The notes: generated by a model not told the origin, from the sequence alone. 64,000 nt of DNA from Savagea serpentis (GCF_015351395.1 NZ_JADKPV010000001.1:434001-498000); one strand, 5' to 3'. Shown: positions 47,756 to 55,430, counted from the stretch's first letter. Program-made: numbers and translations.

Positions 47756-48517
47756 ATGACAATTTATTTAAACGACTATAAAACATTCAATTCAAAAAAT
47801 GAACTAAATGAAGCAGTGGCAGCTCATCTATCAAACAACAAACTTAATAAAACTGAGCGTGATGTGCTATGGATGCTCAGCCAATATAGCGTTAAATATT
47901 ATGGCGCTTCACATTTAAAAGTCAGCACTATTGTTAAACATGTAGGCAAATCAGACAAAACTATTAGACGTGCTTTAAATAAACTACAATCGCTCAATAT
48001 CATTCGTAAAATTGAAACAACTAGAAAAATCACAGGTGGCAAAGGTGCTAATATGTATCAGATTTTACCTTATGACCAATCGAAAATGACCAATTGTGAT
48101 GAGCCTATAAAGCCTGTTGTTACAACGTCTAAGCACAACAAAAACAACAATGAACCTTTTTCTTCTTTAACAATTAATAATAATACAGATGATACACAGG
48201 ATAACAATAAAAATAAAACTAAAAAATTAATCAAAAAATCTTTGTTGGCAAAAATACCGTCAAAAATTGCTGATATTCTTGATACTTTCTTTGAAACTGA
48301 AAAAGAAATCTATGAAATCTATGGCACAATATTAAAAGCTAAATCAAAAGCACCTTTTGCTGTTCAATTTGAGCAAAACGAAGGTGCATTTTGTGGTGCA
48401 ATCGTTGATGTCATGCGACTTTACAAGCAAAATAAAATAAAAAACTTACAGGGTTATCTCTATGCAACTATCAAGCGCACAGCTATACGCATAGGTTTAT
48501 TGTCGTTCCAATATTAA
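47756..48517 (+). CDS. Phage winged-helix protein, replication/regulator-like
   Basis: 253 residues from ATG 47756 (GGGGCAATT before it). The N-terminal half is a winged helix: LNKTERDVLWMLSQYS, SHLKVSTIVKHVGKSDKTI, ALNKLQSLNIIRKIETTRK. A polar Asn/Lys-rich linker (about 115-165) leads to a C-terminal helical domain with a YLYATIKRTA segment near 235. This two-part layout occurs in HTH proteins of Gram-positive phages and plasmids, some replication-linked. Sole gene near the left end; no integrase next to it. Role not certain. Confidence 0.78.
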   Translation: MTIYLNDYKTFNSKNELNEAVAAHLSNNKLNKTERDVLWMLSQYSVKYYGASHLKVSTIVKHVGKSDKTIRRALNKLQSLNIIRKIETTRKITGGKGANMYQILPYDQSKMTNCDEPIKPVVTTSKHNKNNNEPFSSLTINNNTDDTQDNNKNKTKKLIKKSLLAKIPSKIADILDTFFETEKEIYEIYGTILKAKSKAPFAVQFEQNEGAFCGAIVDVMRLYKQNKIKNLQGYLYATIKRTAIRIGLLSFQY

Positions 48518-48743
48518 CCGTTTGGGGTTGTATTGTTCCCAACGTAATCTGAGCTTATTAGAACCTTCTTTTTATTTTACATACAAATACACTCAGGAGC
48601 TCCAAACAAGCCTGTAACAAGCTCAAAAACACCTTGTGCAATTAAATTAAAGTATTTTGCAATTTTATGCACCAAATGACCCCAAGTGTGTTAATACAAG
48701 TATGAACTAACTCAACAACGGACAAAACATGTTCTTGATTGAG
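48518..48743 (+). other. Phage intergenic region with inverted repeats, possible origin or control region
   Basis: No gene seen. Contains a hairpin CGTTTGGG-loop-CCCAACG (48519-48545), and an A/T-rich imperfect inverted repeat near 48636-48672 (GTGCAATTAAATT against AATTTTATGCAC). A CCCCAAG at 48690 can also pair with CTTGGGG-like sequence of the first hairpin. Such clusters of symmetric A/T-rich DNA next to a winged-helix gene could be a replication origin; there is no direct proof. Confidence 0.4.
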
Positions 48744-48805
48744 CTAGAGGGTGAGAGAAGGTTTAGCACCTTTTCTAAATTTAAAAATAAAAGGAGAAAT
48801 GCAAA

Positions 48806-49087
48806 ATGGTAGAAATCGTAGAACAGCACAATGAAGAAGAATATGTAGTAATTATTAATAATGGTGGAGTTGCATTACACAAGGATCTTATCAAGAAGAT
48901 GTACGATTCAGGAATTGACTTCTATTCAAACAATGGTGTGACACCAACGTACAATATCTACACAGAAGATGGAAGTGCAATGTTAGCGCATAAATTAACA
49001 TTCGATAAAAACGGTGCGAACTATGAGTTTATTGGTCATACAACTGACAATGATGAATTTTTTGAAATGTTAAATGAAGAAATGTAA
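48806..49087 (+). CDS. Small acidic phage protein, copy 1
   Basis: 93 residues, unrecognised. Very acidic (about 19 Asp/Glu against 5 Lys and no Arg), with predicted mixed beta/alpha character (EYVVIINNGGVALHKDLIKKM; ANYEFIGHTT). AAAGGAGAAATGCAAA before the ATG. Preceded by the hairpin leader GGGTG...CACC-TTTT. Small acidic early phage proteins are sometimes DNA mimics or host-takeover factors; that is only a suggestion. Confidence 0.8.
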   Translation: MVEIVEQHNEEEYVVIINNGGVALHKDLIKKMYDSGIDFYSNNGVTPTYNIYTEDGSAMLAHKLTFDKNGANYEFIGHTTDNDEFFEMLNEEM

Positions 49088-49176
49088 AACGGACAAAAGT
49101 AACTCAAAGGTGGACTAGAGGGTGAGAGAAGGTTTAGCACCTTTTCTAAATTTAAAAATAAAAGGAGAAATGCAAA

Positions 49177-49458
49177 ATGGTAGAAATCGTAGAACAGCAC
49201 AATGAAGAAGAATATGTAGTAATTATTAATAATGGTGGAGTTGCATTACACAAGGATCTTATCAAGAAGATGTACGATTCAGGAATTGACTTCTATTCAA
49301 ACAATGGTGTGACACCAACGTACAATATCTACACAGAAGATGGAAGTGCAATGTTAGCGCATAAATTAACATTCGATAAAAACGGTGCGAACTATGAGTT
49401 TATTGGTCATACAACTGACAATGATGAATTTTTTGAAATGTTAAATGAAGAAATGTAA
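49177..49458 (+). CDS. Small acidic phage protein, copy 2 (identical)
   Basis: Exact copy of the gene at 48806, 371 bases downstream, with the same leader and ribosome site. Both copies are intact, so the gene dose is doubled. No difference between the two proteins. Confidence 0.8.
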   Translation: MVEIVEQHNEEEYVVIINNGGVALHKDLIKKMYDSGIDFYSNNGVTPTYNIYTEDGSAMLAHKLTFDKNGANYEFIGHTTDNDEFFEMLNEEM

Positions 49459-49553
49459 AACGGACAAAAGTAACTCAAAGGTGGACTAGAGGGTGAGAGA
49501 AGGTTTAGTACCTTTTCTTTTCTAATAAAATAAAACAAAAGGGGAAATGACAA

Positions 49554-49898
49554 ATGATCTACAACATTAATGATTTTATTGAAAAAGAATTAGAGGAATC
49601 AACAGACAGTTTTTTATTTGAAGAAAGTGAGCAACACCAAATCTTATTGGGTAGTAATTTTATTAGAGTCCCAGAGCTTGAGGTTGATATCTATCAAGGC
49701 TCATATTTAATTTTTAATGAAGAAGAAGGAGAATTTTATGATGATTTTTCAATTTTTGTGTTTATGGAAACAGGCACAAAAAAAGCAGTTTATGATGAAG
49801 GCTATACAGGATTGACAGGAGCTATCACAAATTATTGTCATGCTAAATCTAAAAAAGTAAATTTTGATAATTTAAAAGTTATCTACAATATAGCATAA
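49554..49898 (+). CDS. Acidic phage protein of unknown function
   Basis: 114 residues, unrecognised, strongly acidic in the first 80 residues (EKELEESTDSFLFEESE; FNEEEGEFYDDF). Follows the third leader copy (49486-49523). AAAGGGGAAATGACAA before the ATG. Same leader style and acidic character as the duplicated gene suggest a common early role, but no sequence relation is evident. Confidence 0.72.
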   Translation: MIYNINDFIEKELEESTDSFLFEESEQHQILLGSNFIRVPELEVDIYQGSYLIFNEEEGEFYDDFSIFVFMETGTKKAVYDEGYTGLTGAITNYCHAKSKKVNFDNLKVIYNIA

Positions 49899-49910
49899 AA
49901 ATAAATCACT

Positions 49911-49938
49911 AGAGGGTGCTTAATTGCACCTTCTTTTT
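49911..49938 (+). terminator. Hairpin with U-tract upstream of the 49973 gene
   Basis: AGGGTGC-TTAATT-GCACCTT then CTTTTT. Same CTAGAGGGTG start as the leaders at 48744, 49115 and 49486. Confidence 0.65.
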
Positions 49939-49972
49939 AATTAAAATAAAAATTATAAAGGGGAATTTGCTC

Positions 49973-50209
49973 ATGGCTAACAGAAAAAATAACAAAGAGT
50001 TCTATGAGTGCTTTAGCTACAAACAGTATAAGTATTTAATAGCAATGGGTTTTACACCTGAGTATTCAAACACACACAGAAGAACAGGTAAACGTTTTTG
50101 GGTGTATAGGAAAACAGTACAATTTGAACTTGCACTGAAAGCATGGAGTGTTATTAAATCAGGGAGTTATATTGAAAATAAAAAGGTAGCCACTTCAAAC
50201 TCATACTAA
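49973..50209 (+). CDS. Small phage protein, DUF5659-like
   Basis: 78 residues from ATG 49973, behind AAAGGGGAATTT. The pattern FYECFSYKQYKYLIAMGF, then RTGKRFWVYRKTVQFELALKAW recalls small DUF5659-type phage proteins (a leading FY..., a GF turn, then an aromatic strand and helix). Basic, unlike its neighbours. Function unknown. Confidence 0.65.
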   Translation: MANRKNNKEFYECFSYKQYKYLIAMGFTPEYSNTHRRTGKRFWVYRKTVQFELALKAWSVIKSGSYIENKKVATSNSY

Positions 50210-50344
50210 TAAAAAGAGAGTAGTAGGAGTTTGATTAGGCTACTTTTGAGAAACAAGTTTTATTAATGTTTGTGTGTTTACAAATTCAAATTTTATTAAG
50301 GTTTTAAAAAACACAACTATATTATATAAGGGAGAAGATTTATT

Positions 50345-51904
50345 ATGCAAGCAACATTTACAGAATTAGAAATTATTGAGGTTTTACAAAATGAAGGTTT
50401 AGAAGTTAAACAGAACCAAACAACATACTACAAAGAAAAAGGAATTATCCAATCAGGGAAAAGTTTAAAAGCTTTCATCAAAACAATTGAACAAGTCTTT
50501 GAATCAGTGGAAGTCAATGGACGTGGGAAAAAACGTATCTATACAGTTGGCGCAAAGTTAGATGAGATTGCTGAACGTGAAGATGGACGTGCTGATAATG
50601 GTCGTAAAGTTAGTGCAGCCCAAATAGAGTTCCATGACAATGCAATGGGCTTAATCATTACACAGGACTTAATCAATAAGCCATATACACTATCAACGTG
50701 GGCTAGACACTTTGGAATTGAGCTGTTACCTATGTCAGAGCATGATGTGCGATTTCAAAAGTTAGTTCGTACATTAGAGCAAGGTTTCCAATTAAAGCAC
50801 TCTAATGATGCAATCACAAAGGAAGAGTTTACTAATCCAATGCCACGCTTCCAGTGGTTTCGGACTATCGACATTACTAAAAACTTTGTTGAGCGTTACA
50901 ATGGACGTGCAAAAGGTATGGCGCAAAGTGTGTTCAAGATTTCAGAGCAAAATGGTCACATCAAGCTCAAAACAGTTTACACAGGTGTTGTTGATGTAGA
51001 TAAAAATGAATACAAAACTATCACAGAAGAAGAATATGAGAAATTTAAGAAACGTGAATCAGAAGTTTTATCAGAACATGGCTTTGACAAAAAGGGCAAA
51101 TTCATCAGCAAGTCAATGGAATGGACACGTTATATTTCACAGAATGAAAAATTGATTACTGATGAATGGAAATATTTTAGTAAAGTGTACAAAGCTATCA
51201 ATGAAGCTCTTATGAAGGAGTTTGGATATACTAGAGCCTTTGAGTCTATTCAGATTACAGAAGTGTCAGAACAAGCTCAGAAGGACTTTAATTATGGTAC
51301 TACTGAAAATGGCAAAGAAATCTTAGCTGATGACATGATTGCTGATATGCACAGACGACACTTTAAGTCAGACAGTGAGCAGGCTCAGAACTTACACAAA
51401 CAATCAGATTTTAAAAAGCGTTTTCCGTATCTAGTTGCGACTGTTTTATTAAACAAAGTAGATACAAAACACATGAAAGCGTTTGAACAAGATTTATTAG
51501 AATTTGTTGCAAACTTTGAGGACTATCTAATGACAAAAGAAATGGAAAATGGCTTGTTTATCAATGCTGATGGACGTAAAGAGCGCATTTTAAATGCACA
51601 AAAGGATGTTAAAAATAAAATTAAAATGTATAAATTAAATGTCATGCAAGGAGTTAATGCAGAAATGGAAGATTATAAAAAAGAGTTGTTAAATGTAGAG
51701 TTGTTCGCAGACAAAGAGGAGTTAGGATCTGTTGATTCAACAGAAGAAATCAATGAGGATAATCTGTTTAGCGTTGAGCTTAGTTCGGCAGCGAACGCAT
51801 TAATTGAGAAAGAACGCAGAGAGTCATATTTGTTAAGTGATTATATTATGGATAAAAACAAAGAAAGAAATGTTACACATGATTTATTTTATGGTTTACA
51901 ATAA
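50345..51904 (+). CDS. Phage protein of unknown function, 519 aa
   Basis: Unrecognised; the largest gene of the early region. N-terminal segment about 1-75 looks like a small winged-helix or swivel-like domain (TFTELEIIEVLQNEGLEVKQ; GKKRIYTVG). A helical middle and C-terminal part is rich in Lys/Glu (KAFEQDLLEFVANFEDYL) and has no Walker or polymerase motifs I can see. GGGAGAAG ribosome site. Position between early genes and the sigma-like gene suggests replication or DNA handling; not proven. Confidence 0.72.
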   Translation: MQATFTELEIIEVLQNEGLEVKQNQTTYYKEKGIIQSGKSLKAFIKTIEQVFESVEVNGRGKKRIYTVGAKLDEIAEREDGRADNGRKVSAAQIEFHDNAMGLIITQDLINKPYTLSTWARHFGIELLPMSEHDVRFQKLVRTLEQGFQLKHSNDAITKEEFTNPMPRFQWFRTIDITKNFVERYNGRAKGMAQSVFKISEQNGHIKLKTVYTGVVDVDKNEYKTITEEEYEKFKKRESEVLSEHGFDKKGKFISKSMEWTRYISQNEKLITDEWKYFSKVYKAINEALMKEFGYTRAFESIQITEVSEQAQKDFNYGTTENGKEILADDMIADMHRRHFKSDSEQAQNLHKQSDFKKRFPYLVATVLLNKVDTKHMKAFEQDLLEFVANFEDYLMTKEMENGLFINADGRKERILNAQKDVKNKIKMYKLNVMQGVNAEMEDYKKELLNVELFADKEELGSVDSTEEINEDNLFSVELSSAANALIEKERRESYLLSDYIMDKNKERNVTHDLFYGLQ

Positions 51905-51974
51905 ATTATTAATAAAATAATGTAAAAATGTAAAATAAATGGTAAAAAAGATTACTATAATAAGGTTATCTATT

Positions 51975-52000
51975 AGGGGGCAGGATATGCCTTCTTTTTT
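51975..52000 (+). terminator. Hairpin with U-tract after the 519-aa gene
   Basis: AGGGGGCA-GGATA-TGCCTTC followed by TTTTTT, using two G-U pairs. Followed by TTATTCGTGCA and then the ribosome site of the next gene. Confidence 0.6.
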
Positions 52001-52034
52001 GTGTTTTAAAATTATTCGTGCAGGAGAGATAAAA

Positions 52035-52256
52035 ATGAAAAAATTAAATGAATCGATTAGACAGTTAGAACAGCAACAAAATGAGCGCCAAGGTTATTTG
52101 GATAAAATGGAACAGGTAACGCAGGATATGCTTAAAACTTCACAAGAAATGATTACGGAAGTTGAACAGATGTTAGAAGAAATGAAGCAATTGGAGCAAC
52201 AGAGAATTGAAAATGAAAAATCAAAACTTAAAAATTTATTTGGAGCTGAAGCGTAA
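52035..52256 (+). CDS. Small coiled-coil phage protein
   Basis: 73 residues, almost all predicted coiled coil (heptads such as SIRQLEQQQNERQGYLDKMEQ and QMLEEMKQLEQQRIENE). ATG 52035 behind CAGGAGAG; the longer frame from 51939 runs through the hairpin. It ends TAATG, overlapping the next start, so it is co-translated with the sigma-like factor and might bind it. Confidence 0.7.
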   Translation: MKKLNESIRQLEQQQNERQGYLDKMEQVTQDMLKTSQEMITEVEQMLEEMKQLEQQRIENEKSKLKNLFGAEA

Positions 52257-53425
52257 TGATGAACTTAGAAAAACAATTAAAAGATGAATTTTTTAATAAC
52301 TTATTCGTGCAAAACAATATTGAAACAAAAGAAGGTAATCTAACTAGAGTTAATAAAATGGTTATTACAATTAACAACAGTCATTTAGATAAAGTAGTGA
52401 ATAAGATTGTAGCTCAATACAGCAACTACATCACAAAAGATGAAGTAATCGCTGAAGTTATGTATGAAGCAATGAACGTTATTTACAATTTTGAAGTACC
52501 GCATGGATCATGGCACAACATGATTAATGGCACTGATATTGATAATCTAAATATGCTATTCAAAAAATTAATCATTGCAAGCGAAAAAGCAATTCTAGAA
52601 TACGCTTATGATATAAAAGGTGTAAGTATCGATGGCAAAGTGTTTTTAATGTCACAACGTTTTGACAGCTTGGACGTTCCACTTGATTATGATGATATTG
52701 ACAGCGGTCTATTGGTTGATACAGTAACTCATTCATTTTGGTCAGTTGATGATTATGACCATGATATTGATAGTGATGATGTATATATTGATTGGTTTTT
52801 AGACAACAAAGAAGAAGTATTAACTAATAATCAATTAGATTTTTACGATAGCATTGTGTTTGCTGACAGCACAGCGGGTTATCAGTCAAACGACTTAGCT
52901 GAGCAAATCGGTAGAGATAAGCAAAACGTAAAACGTACAATGGAAAATATAAAAAAACGTGTTGATGAAAAGTTTGAAAATGCTAAGGACACTGAGCGAT
53001 ATAATCTATTGCAACAGTTGGTTGTTCTCACTGATGAATATGAGATTGCAGATTGGATCAGTGCTAACATTAATAAGTTTACAGACGTTCTAAAAAATAA
53101 CCTAGTAGATGAAGAGTATCAATTGTTGCGTAAAACATTAAGACGTAAACAGCCTGATACTGATATTGTTTATCTTGCTGATGAGGTATTGATTGGTTAC
53201 TATGATTATTTAAAAGTTTTAAATGAATATGAATCAAAACAACCTAAAAAATTTTATAAGAAATTGTCAGAATATTCAGACTTTAATGTTGTTGAAGCAC
53301 TCAGAAAATATAAAGAGTTTGCAAAACATGGGGAAGTTAAAGTTTATAAAAACGGTGAGTTAATCAAAACACAAAAACCAAAAGTAACAAAAAATAAAAA
53401 TCGAATTATTAATCTAACAATTTAA
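52256..53425 (+). CDS. Divergent sigma-70-like factor of the phage
   Basis: 389 residues. A region 2-like helix set (YITKDEVIAEVMYEAMNVIYNF, about 60-82) and a clear region 4-type helix-turn-helix (TNNQLDFYDSIVFADSTAG, SNDLAEQIGRDKQNVKRTME, about 183-222) resemble sigma factors. Between them lies a very Asp-rich segment (VDDYDHDIDSDDVYID). The C-terminal 150 residues are helical, basic at the end. Could direct late gene transcription. Sequence is too divergent to call a true sigma factor securely; a transcription regulator with the same HTH is possible. Confidence 0.62.
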   Translation: MMNLEKQLKDEFFNNLFVQNNIETKEGNLTRVNKMVITINNSHLDKVVNKIVAQYSNYITKDEVIAEVMYEAMNVIYNFEVPHGSWHNMINGTDIDNLNMLFKKLIIASEKAILEYAYDIKGVSIDGKVFLMSQRFDSLDVPLDYDDIDSGLLVDTVTHSFWSVDDYDHDIDSDDVYIDWFLDNKEEVLTNNQLDFYDSIVFADSTAGYQSNDLAEQIGRDKQNVKRTMENIKKRVDEKFENAKDTERYNLLQQLVVLTDEYEIADWISANINKFTDVLKNNLVDEEYQLLRKTLRRKQPDTDIVYLADEVLIGYYDYLKVLNEYESKQPKKFYKKLSEYSDFNVVEALRKYKEFAKHGEVKVYKNGELIKTQKPKVTKNKNRIINLTI

Positions 53426-53450
53426 GACCTGCTGATTGGTGGGTCTTTTT
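53426..53450 (+). terminator. Hairpin with U-tract after the sigma-like gene
   Basis: GACC and GGTC around an imperfect stem (GACCTGCTGATTGGTGGGTC), then TTTTT. TTATTCGTGCA overlaps its end. Confidence 0.6.
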
Positions 53451-53475
53451 ATTCGTGCAAAGGGGAAAATTAGAA

Positions 53476-54312
53476 ATGGAATATAAAAATAGTAAAGTAT
53501 ATAAGTTAGCGCAAAAGGTTTTACACAATGAGAAGTATCAAAAATTACATTGGGAAGTAGTGGACTTTCCTGAATATGAAGGTTTGAATGGAAGTATGAT
53601 TATGCCTGATATTTGGGATAGACTTATGGAACGCAACAATGGAGAAATGCCAAGTCAAAAAGAATTTGTGCAAGAGTGTTTGGTTGATAGCAAAGAGTTT
53701 TTCTTTAAAAAAATGAATAGCAATGGTGAACGTTGGCTGATGCCATACTTTGATGGACAAAAACAATGGTATGCTTTTTGTTGGAATGAACGCTTAATTA
53801 GAGCAATCATTGCACGTGCAGCTAGAAGTTATCCAAGTTTTGTTGCAGAGTATACTGCTAAATTAATGATTGAATATACTTATCCTAAGTTTAAAATCAT
53901 TGAGAACAACTATCTTGACCGTATGCTAGGTAGCGACATTACAATTGTTACTCCTGATAACAAAGTAATCTATCTGCATGTTATGCGTGATAGTTATTAT
54001 AGTAGACATTACTTCATTAATAAGAGTGGAACAACAGGTAAGCTATGGCACAATGGTGTGTGCAATGAGTTCGACAGAGATTTTAATGAAGCACACGCTC
54101 AGTTGTTTTATGATACAAACAACAATAAATATAATCTTATTATTAATGACTGTGTGTTTATCACTCAGGCTTATATTAAAGAAGTTATCGATAATGTAAT
54201 TGATAGTGCTGAGCCATTGGCTGATAGTCAGTTATTAAGATTGGATCAGTGGTTGATTGATACAGGTATTGATAAAAATGGTGTAGGTCTAGATTGTTTT
54301 GTAACAAATTAA
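53476..54312 (+). CDS. Phage protein of unknown function, 278 aa
   Basis: Unrecognised. ATG 53476 behind AAAGGGGAAAA is preferred over the GTG at 53455, which lies in the ribosome site. Aromatic-rich, with a central beta segment SDITIVTPDNKVIYLHVMRD (about 152-171) that recalls nuclease-like folds (Asp then a strand), but the Glu-x-Lys partner is not evident. Function open. Confidence 0.7.
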   Translation: MEYKNSKVYKLAQKVLHNEKYQKLHWEVVDFPEYEGLNGSMIMPDIWDRLMERNNGEMPSQKEFVQECLVDSKEFFFKKMNSNGERWLMPYFDGQKQWYAFCWNERLIRAIIARAARSYPSFVAEYTAKLMIEYTYPKFKIIENNYLDRMLGSDITIVTPDNKVIYLHVMRDSYYSRHYFINKSGTTGKLWHNGVCNEFDRDFNEAHAQLFYDTNNNKYNLIINDCVFITQAYIKEVIDNVIDSAEPLADSQLLRLDQWLIDTGIDKNGVGLDCFVTN

Positions 54313-54328
54313 AAAGGAGTGATAACAA

Positions 54329-54733
54329 ATGGAAGAAAATAAAAATGTAGTATGTACGTTGTGCGATGAAGTGTTGGATAGTCAAATGATTAAAATGGAA
54401 ACTAAGCATGGTGTAGACATTGCTTATATCATATGTCCTGATTGTGATAGTAGATTCAATTTGATGTTCGACACAAAAAGCACAAAGAAGATTAAAGATA
54501 AAATTAAAATTGCGAATGAAGTGTTGAATTATCTCCAAATGGAACTTTACAGAGAGATGCTTAAAGCTGAGGATGTTTATTACAAAGCTGAGTATGATGA
54601 GCTTAGTGCAGAAGAGAAGAAGTTGATTGGTGATTACAGTCGTTCCATAACTAAGGAACAGGAGAAAAACTATAATGAAGTAATCAAAAGTAAGAAGTAT
54701 AGTATTACTGATTTAATGAGGTTAATAAAATGA
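54329..54733 (+). CDS. Phage zinc-ribbon protein
   Basis: 134 residues. N-terminal zinc-ribbon pattern CTLCDEV (9-12) and CPDCDSRF (about 36-39), then charged helices (KIKDKIKIANEVLNYLQMEL). AAAAAGGAGTG ribosome site. Overlaps the HNH gene by 4 bases (ATGA), so both are probably co-translated. Likely a nucleic-acid-binding helper; role unknown. Confidence 0.72.
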   Translation: MEENKNVVCTLCDEVLDSQMIKMETKHGVDIAYIICPDCDSRFNLMFDTKSTKKIKDKIKIANEVLNYLQMELYREMLKAEDVYYKAEYDELSAEEKKLIGDYSRSITKEQEKNYNEVIKSKKYSITDLMRLIK

Positions 54734-55050
54734 GAGAGTATAGTGCAGCTGCCAAGAAGTTCTACAATTCAAAGGCTTGGCGCAAAACTAGAGATGCTTA
54801 TATTGGTAGTATTGATTACATGTGTGAGCGTTGTGGTGATGCAGGTTATATTGTCCACCACATTGAGCACATAGATAATAATAATATCAATGATGTTAAC
54901 GTAACTTTAAATTGGGATAATCTTGAGTATCTTTGTTTAGATTGTCATAACACTGAGCACTTTGCTACACATAGCAATGTAGTTGAGGGAGTTAGCTTTA
55001 ATCAGTATGGTGAGTTAGTTCCGATTTCAAAAACGAAAAACGATAAGTAA
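54730..55050 (+). CDS. Phage HNH endonuclease
   Basis: 106 residues. Zinc/HNH motif: CERCGDAGYIVHHIEHID (CxxC, then HH), NWDNLEYLCLDCHNTEH near 66-82. Small HNH proteins upstream of TerS stimulate cos cleavage by the terminase in HK97-type phages. Here it lies about 700 bases before terS with a repeat-rich gap between them, fitting a cos phage. Confidence 0.92.
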   Translation: MREYSAAAKKFYNSKAWRKTRDAYIGSIDYMCERCGDAGYIVHHIEHIDNNNINDVNVTLNWDNLEYLCLDCHNTEHFATHSNVVEGVSFNQYGELVPISKTKNDK

Positions 55051-55108
55051 CTTTTGATAATTAGGTTTTTATATTTGTGTTTTTTTAAAATTAAATAAGT
55101 AATGAGTG

Positions 55109-55142
55109 AAACTGATTATGTAATTTAGTAATCGGTTTTTTG
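55109..55142 (+). terminator. Rho-independent terminator after HNH gene
   Basis: AAACTGATTA pairs with TAATCGGTTT around TGTAATTTAG, then TTTT. It ends the early transcript before the packaging region. Confidence 0.75.
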
Positions 55143-55149
55143 TATTTGG

Positions 55150-55430
55150 TTTTATAAAAGTTAAAACTTAAAAGTTAAAAGTAAATAGTGAGAAGCTTAA
55201 CTGTATGTAAGTTAGGGTTTGGGCGGTCTTAATTGTTTGTGAGTTAGGATCTTGTTGTTAATTGTATGTTTGATTTTTAATAAGTAAAAACAGAAGTTGC
55301 AGATAATGATTGAGTGTTTCAAGAGTGGAAATTGAAAAGCCAAAATTGAAAAGTGGAAATCGAAAACTGAAAACTGAAAAGTGAAAAGTCAAAATTGAAA
55401 GTTGTTCATGCGAATGAGAGGTGATAGGTA
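55150..55430 (+). repeat. Repeat-dense, purine-rich region before the terminase genes (candidate cos/terminase site)
   Basis: No gene over about 280 bases. AAAAGTTAAAA twice (55157-55185); three direct repeats TTAA(C/T)TGTATG-like at 55197, 55229 and 55258, the first two matching at 17 of 20 bases; then 55320-55402 with heptads TGAAAAC/TGAAAAG four in a row and related AAATTGAAAAG units, nearly free of C and strongly A-tract-like. This lies between HNH and terS, where cosN/cosB sites are usually found. Confidence 0.6.

Larger units (their letters stand above)
48744..49485 (+). repeat. Perfect tandem duplication, 2 x 371 bp, plus partial third copy
   Basis: Unit 1 is 48744-49114, unit 2 is 49115-49485, identical by eye. 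Each unit holds a leader hairpin, a ribosome site, the complete 93-codon gene and a 3' tail. A third copy of the leader start (CTAGAGGGTGAGAGAAGG...) begins at 49486 and then diverges. The short direct repeats at unit ends could have allowed the duplication. Confidence 0.95.

Noticed and set aside
48744-49485. CRISPR array or transposon at the 371-bp repeats
   Set aside because: Repeat units are long, contain a whole gene and have no spacers, terminal inverted repeats or transposase.
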